This document shows positions 6,115 through 8,499 of a stretch of 8,499 nucleotides of DNA, one piece after another. The position numbers and the translations under genes are program-made. The stretch is from the NCBI GenBank assembly GCA_020724185.1, contig DYHL01000008.1:1-8499 (forward strand), given 5' to 3'. This stretch comes from Candidatus Nitrosymbiomonas sp. Lineage in GTDB: Bacteria; Sysuimicrobiota; Sysuimicrobiia; Sysuimicrobiales; Humicultoraceae. Numbering within the stretch: position 1 is the first letter of the stretch; each line of letters starts with the position of its first letter. The notes beneath the pieces are model-generated. The model did not search any database, was not told the DNA's origin, and saw only the letters and a list, made by a program, of their open reading frames with translations.

Positions 6115-7107
6115 ATGGCGCGCGACGATCGTCCTGGATTCGCGGACGTGCTCGCTGCCAGGCGCGTGATTGCCGCGTACCTGCGCCCTACGCCGGTGGT
6201 GACCTCGCCCGCGCTGGACCGCCTTCTGGGCTGCCGCGCCTTCGTGAAGTGCGAGAACGCCAACCCCACCCGCGCGTTCAAGATCCGCGGCGGCATCAAC
6301 CTGGTCTCGCGGCTGACCGCGGACGAGCGACGGCGCGGCGTCATCGCCGCTTCCACGGGAAACCACGGGCAGTCCGTCGCCTTGGCATCGCAGATCTTCG
6401 GGGTCCGCGCTATCATTGGAGTGCCGGAGCGGGCCAATCCCCACAAGGTAGCGGCGATGCACGAGTTCGGGGCCGAGGTCGTCGAGGTGGGCCGCGACTT
6501 CGACGAGGCCCGCGGGTGGGTAGAGCGCACCGCGGCTGCGGAGGGCTACCGGTACGTGCACTCGGGCAACGAACCACTGCTGATCGCTGGGGTCGGGACG
6601 GCAAGTCTCGAGTTGATCGAGGAGGTGCCCGACCTGGAGGTCATCATCGTGCCGGTCGGTGGGGGATCCGGAGCCAGCGGGCACTCGATCGCGGCCAAGG
6701 CGGTCAACCCGGGGATCGAGTTGATAGGCGTGCAGGCCGAGGGCGCTCCAGCCGTGGCGCGCTCGTGGCGGGAGCGGCGGATCGTCAGCACGGACACGAT
6801 GACCACCAGGGCCGAGGGACTGGCCACCCGCTCCCCGTTCTCCCTTCCCCTGGCCATGTTGTGGGATGGGCTCGACGAGATGATCCTGGTCAGCGACGAG
6901 GAAATGGAGGATGGAATCCGAATCCTCCTCGATACAACCCGTCAGGTCGCCGAGCACGCCGGGGCGGCTCCGGTGGCTGCGGCGCGGCGCATGCGGGACC
7001 GCATAGCCGGTCGCAAGGTCGGATTGGTGCTGAGCGGCGGGAACATTACGCTGGAGGCGCTACGCGCGTGCATCCAGACCAGACCGGGTACGAGAGGCCA
7101 GACCTAG
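6115..7107 (+). CDS. PLP-dependent threonine/serine dehydratase-like lyase
   Basis: A 330-residue fold-type II PLP enzyme without an ACT domain, the length of catabolic threonine or serine ammonia-lyases, which deaminate a beta-hydroxy amino acid to a 2-oxo acid. Seen: RPTPVVTSPALDRLLG (24-39), the usual N-terminal motif; ENANPTRAFKIRGG (47-60) with the Schiff-base Lys56; STGNHGQSVA (80-89), the substrate-binding Asn loop; PVGGGSGASG (180-189), the PLP-phosphate loop; EHAGAAPVAA (280-289); and VLSGGN (305-310). Several positions differ from IlvA/TdcB (AFKIRGG for SFKxRGA, GGGSG for GGGGL), pointing to a separate subgroup, so threonine is not assured as substrate. A related enzyme, EutB, acts in ectoine catabolism beside an M24-fold hydrolase; the neighbourhood here recalls that only loosely. 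ATG at 6115 is preceded by GAGGAG (11-nt spacer) within the end of the phosphatase gene, seven nt away. Confidence 0.92.
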   Translation: MARDDRPGFADVLAARRVIAAYLRPTPVVTSPALDRLLGCRAFVKCENANPTRAFKIRGGINLVSRLTADERRRGVIAASTGNHGQSVALASQIFGVRAIIGVPERANPHKVAAMHEFGAEVVEVGRDFDEARGWVERTAAAEGYRYVHSGNEPLLIAGVGTASLELIEEVPDLEVIIVPVGGGSGASGHSIAAKAVNPGIELIGVQAEGAPAVARSWRERRIVSTDTMTTRAEGLATRSPFSLPLAMLWDGLDEMILVSDEEMEDGIRILLDTTRQVAEHAGAAPVAAARRMRDRIAGRKVGLVLSGGNITLEALRACIQTRPGTRGQT

Positions 7108-7127
7108 AACGAAGGGAGCGGTGAGAG

Positions 7128-8102
7128 GTGACGAAGCACGAACGGGTCTATGCCGCTGTTGACGGCAATCCGGTGGACCGCCCGCCGGTCGCGCTGTGGC
7201 GGCACTTCCCGCAAGAGGACCAGCGGGCTGAGACGCTAGCCCAAGCCCACGCGGCGTTCTACAAGACCTTCGACTGGGACTTCCTGAAGATCACACCGGC
7301 CAGCGCCTTCTACGGCGACGACTGGGGCCTGCGCTCGACCTACCGACCCAACCGGGAGGGCGTCCGGCATTACACCGAACGGCCGGTAAAGAAGGAAACC
7401 GACTGGCCCAAGCTCAAGCGCCTGGACGTCACCACCGGTGCCCACGGACGCGAGTTGAAGGCGATCCGGGCACTCCGGAAGGCGCTGCCGGACGCGATCA
7501 TCCTGGCCTCGATCTTCAGCCCGCTCTCGATCGCCCGCGCCCTGGCCGGCGAGACCGCGCTGCTCCGCTACCTGCGTGACTCGGTGGACGAAACGCACGA
7601 GGGGCTCGACATCATCACCGAGGCCACCGGCATGTTCGCGGCCGAGTGCGTGGCCACCGGGGCCGACGGCCTGTTCCTGGCCACCCAGTGCGCCTCCACC
7701 GGATACATGACCATCGAGGAGTACGAGGAGTTCGGACGGCCCTACGACCTGCGCGTGCTCGAGGCAGGGCGGAAGGCCGAGATCGTGATGCTGCACATCC
7801 ACGGCGAGCGCATCATGTTCGAGCAGCTCATGGACTACCCGGTCCAGATCGTCAACTGGCACGACCGGCGCACCCCACCGACGCTCAAGGAGGCACGCGA
7901 GCAGTTCTCGGGCACGATAGCCGGCGGCGTGGACTCCATGGACACGATCGGGAAGGCCACCCCTGAGCAGGTGACCACGGAGGTCAAGGACGCCATCGCT
8001 CAGGTCGGAGGCAAGCGGTTGGTCGTCGCCGCTGGGTGCGTGATCCCCATAGATGCCCCCGAGGAGAACGTGCGGGCGGTACGGCAGGCGGTCGAGGGCT
8101 GA
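7128..8102 (+). CDS. Uroporphyrinogen decarboxylase superfamily protein, not canonical HemE
   Basis: A 324-residue protein of the URO-D / methylcobamide:CoM methyltransferase TIM-barrel superfamily. Supporting stretches: the N-terminal RVYAAVDGNPVDRPPVALWRHF (6-27); SIFSPLSIARALAG (128-141), the GPFT-like strand; DGLFLATQCAS (180-190); LHIHGE (222-227); IVNWHDR (241-247); IAGGVDS (264-270); and VVAAGCVIPIDAPEENVRAV (299-318). True HemE has MRQAGR near the N-terminus for porphyrin carboxylates; here the place reads ALWRHF, so porphyrinogen decarboxylation is unlikely. HIHG plus Cys304 occupies the places where corrinoid methyltransferases carry a zinc-binding HxC and a distal Cys, so a methyl-transfer or related role is possible, although no corrinoid protein is nearby. 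GTG at 7128 has GGGAG nine nt upstream. Last gene of the five-gene run, 20 nt after the lyase, ending before a hairpin. Confidence 0.9.
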   Translation: MTKHERVYAAVDGNPVDRPPVALWRHFPQEDQRAETLAQAHAAFYKTFDWDFLKITPASAFYGDDWGLRSTYRPNREGVRHYTERPVKKETDWPKLKRLDVTTGAHGRELKAIRALRKALPDAIILASIFSPLSIARALAGETALLRYLRDSVDETHEGLDIITEATGMFAAECVATGADGLFLATQCASTGYMTIEEYEEFGRPYDLRVLEAGRKAEIVMLHIHGERIMFEQLMDYPVQIVNWHDRRTPPTLKEAREQFSGTIAGGVDSMDTIGKATPEQVTTEVKDAIAQVGGKRLVVAAGCVIPIDAPEENVRAVRQAVEG

Positions 8103-8126
8103 CGGCGACGGCCGATCAGTCGCCGT
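8102..8126. terminator. Hairpin between convergent genes, possible bidirectional terminator
   Basis: ACGGCGAC (8102-8109) pairs perfectly with GTCGCCGT (8119-8126) around a 9-nt loop. It sits exactly where the plus-strand operon ends and the convergent toxin gene ends; the right arm encodes the last toxin residues. There is no T-tract on either side, so it is not a textbook intrinsic terminator. Confidence 0.45.
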
Positions 8127-8376
8127 AGTGCGTCCGGGCCCGCTCCACATAGAGGATCCGGCGGTCCTCGTCCAGGCTGTAGACGATGCGGTCTCTGTAG
8201 GTCAGCCGGTATGAGAAGCTGCCGGCCAGGTCGCCCAGCAGCTTCTTGCCTTCGTACGGGTTCTGGGCAAGCACTTCCAGGAGGATGTCCCGAAGCTTCG
8301 TCCTCAGTCTCGGAGAGAGTCGCTCCACATCCCTCACGGCCTGCCTTGTGAAGCGTATCTTCCACCGGGCGCTCAT
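8116..8376 (-). CDS. Type II toxin, YoeB/RelE superfamily
   Basis: An 86-residue protein typical of ribosome-dependent mRNA interferase toxins. Seen: WKIRFTRQAVRDVERL (5-20), the first strand and helix of the RelE fold; NPYEGKKLLGDLAG (39-52); the strand pair YRLTYRDRIVYSLDED (56-71); and the C-terminal ARTHYGD (80-86), where His83 and Tyr84 correspond to the terminal His-Tyr that in YoeB takes part in cleavage. Arg63 lies where YoeB has its catalytic Arg (RLVY, here RIVY). The YoeB active-site Glu has no clear counterpart, so a more general RelE/Txe label is safest. ATG at 8376 overlaps the antitoxin stop as ATGA, meaning coupled translation. It would act on translating mRNA in the cytoplasm when the antitoxin is degraded, and is normally autoregulated by the toxin-antitoxin complex at a promoter outside the window. 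Confidence 0.88.
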   Translation of the reverse strand: MSARWKIRFTRQAVRDVERLSPRLRTKLRDILLEVLAQNPYEGKKLLGDLAGSFSYRLTYRDRIVYSLDEDRRILYVERARTHYGD

Positions 8377-8499
8377 CGCGCGCCCAGCACTTCCTCAAGA
8401 GGGTAGGTCTCTCCCCTGGCGATCTCGCGACGCGCCTGGCGGATGCTCCGCAAGAAACCGGGCGTGGAAAGAAGTTCAAGCGTCTCGATGAGGGACTCG
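8373..8499 (-). CDS. Antitoxin, Phd/YefM-like, C-terminal part only
   Basis: The last 41 codons of a gene entering from the right edge. They read ESLIETLELL (first ten visible residues), then a Pro-Gly turn, a helix (FLRSIRQARREIARGE) and the end TYPLEEVLGAR. This matches the C-terminal toxin-binding end of Phd/YefM antitoxins, with the ESLxETLxLLS motif followed by an AxxxIxxGE helix and a terminal xxEEVL. The DNA-binding N-terminus lies beyond the window. Its TGA stop overlaps the toxin ATG by four nt (ATGA), the usual antitoxin-first order. Identification rests on this short segment plus the linked toxin. Confidence 0.8.
   Translation of the reverse strand, partial: ESLIETLELLSTPGFLRSIRQARREIARGETYPLEEVLGAR

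Noticed and set aside
5950..6957. Long minus-strand open frame opposite the phosphatase and lyase genes
   Set aside because: No recognisable motif, and both opposing plus-strand genes have full family signatures.
7128..8102. Authentic hemE
   Set aside because: The MRQAGR signature is missing, and no heme-pathway genes are adjacent.
7236..8150. Long minus-strand open frame opposite the URO-D-like gene
   Set aside because: Compositional shadow of the plus-strand gene, Gly/His/Arg-rich with no domain, and it would overlap the real toxin gene end.

Overview
This is a GC-rich bacterial chromosomal window with tightly packed genes, several GTG starts and recognisable purine-rich ribosome binding sites. 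No rRNA, tRNA, IS element or CRISPR array was seen. The chorismate-to-isochorismate enzyme at the left edge suggests a menaquinone-making (or isochorismate-using) bacterium. GC content and gene style would fit a high-GC lineage such as Armatimonadota, Chloroflexota or Actinomycetota, but no marker here settles the phylum.

Left block, minus strand: a TetR-family regulator (1003-1605) is followed, with an 11-nt overlap, by an isochorismate synthase gene (menF-like, 1-1013) that runs off the left edge. Upstream of tetR is a clear sigma70-type promoter (TTGACA, 17 nt, TACTCT). A 22-bp perfect palindrome sits over its expected transcription start, so the regulator probably represses itself and menF. 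Divergent from it, on plus, is a four-helix membrane protein with a long alanine-rich coiled coil (1779-2990), of unknown function.

Middle: an inositol monophosphatase (SuhB) family gene on minus (2991-3818) abuts the membrane-protein gene stop to stop and has its own extended -10 promoter.

Plus-strand run of five closely spaced genes (3909-8102): a GNAT acetyltransferase; an M24/creatinase-fold protein in which all five metal-ligand positions are substituted; a histidine-phosphatase family protein; a PLP-dependent threonine/serine dehydratase-like lyase; and a uroporphyrinogen-decarboxylase-superfamily protein that is not canonical HemE. The gaps (about 7-30 nt) suggest one operon. The enzyme set suggests catabolism or salvage of a small amino-acid-like compound, but the substrate is not evident.

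Right edge: a minus-strand type II toxin-antitoxin pair, with a YoeB/RelE-like toxin (8116-8376) and the 3' end of a Phd/YefM-like antitoxin (8373-8499, partial) joined by an ATGA overlap. A GC-rich hairpin at 8102-8126 lies between the five-gene run and the convergent toxin gene.
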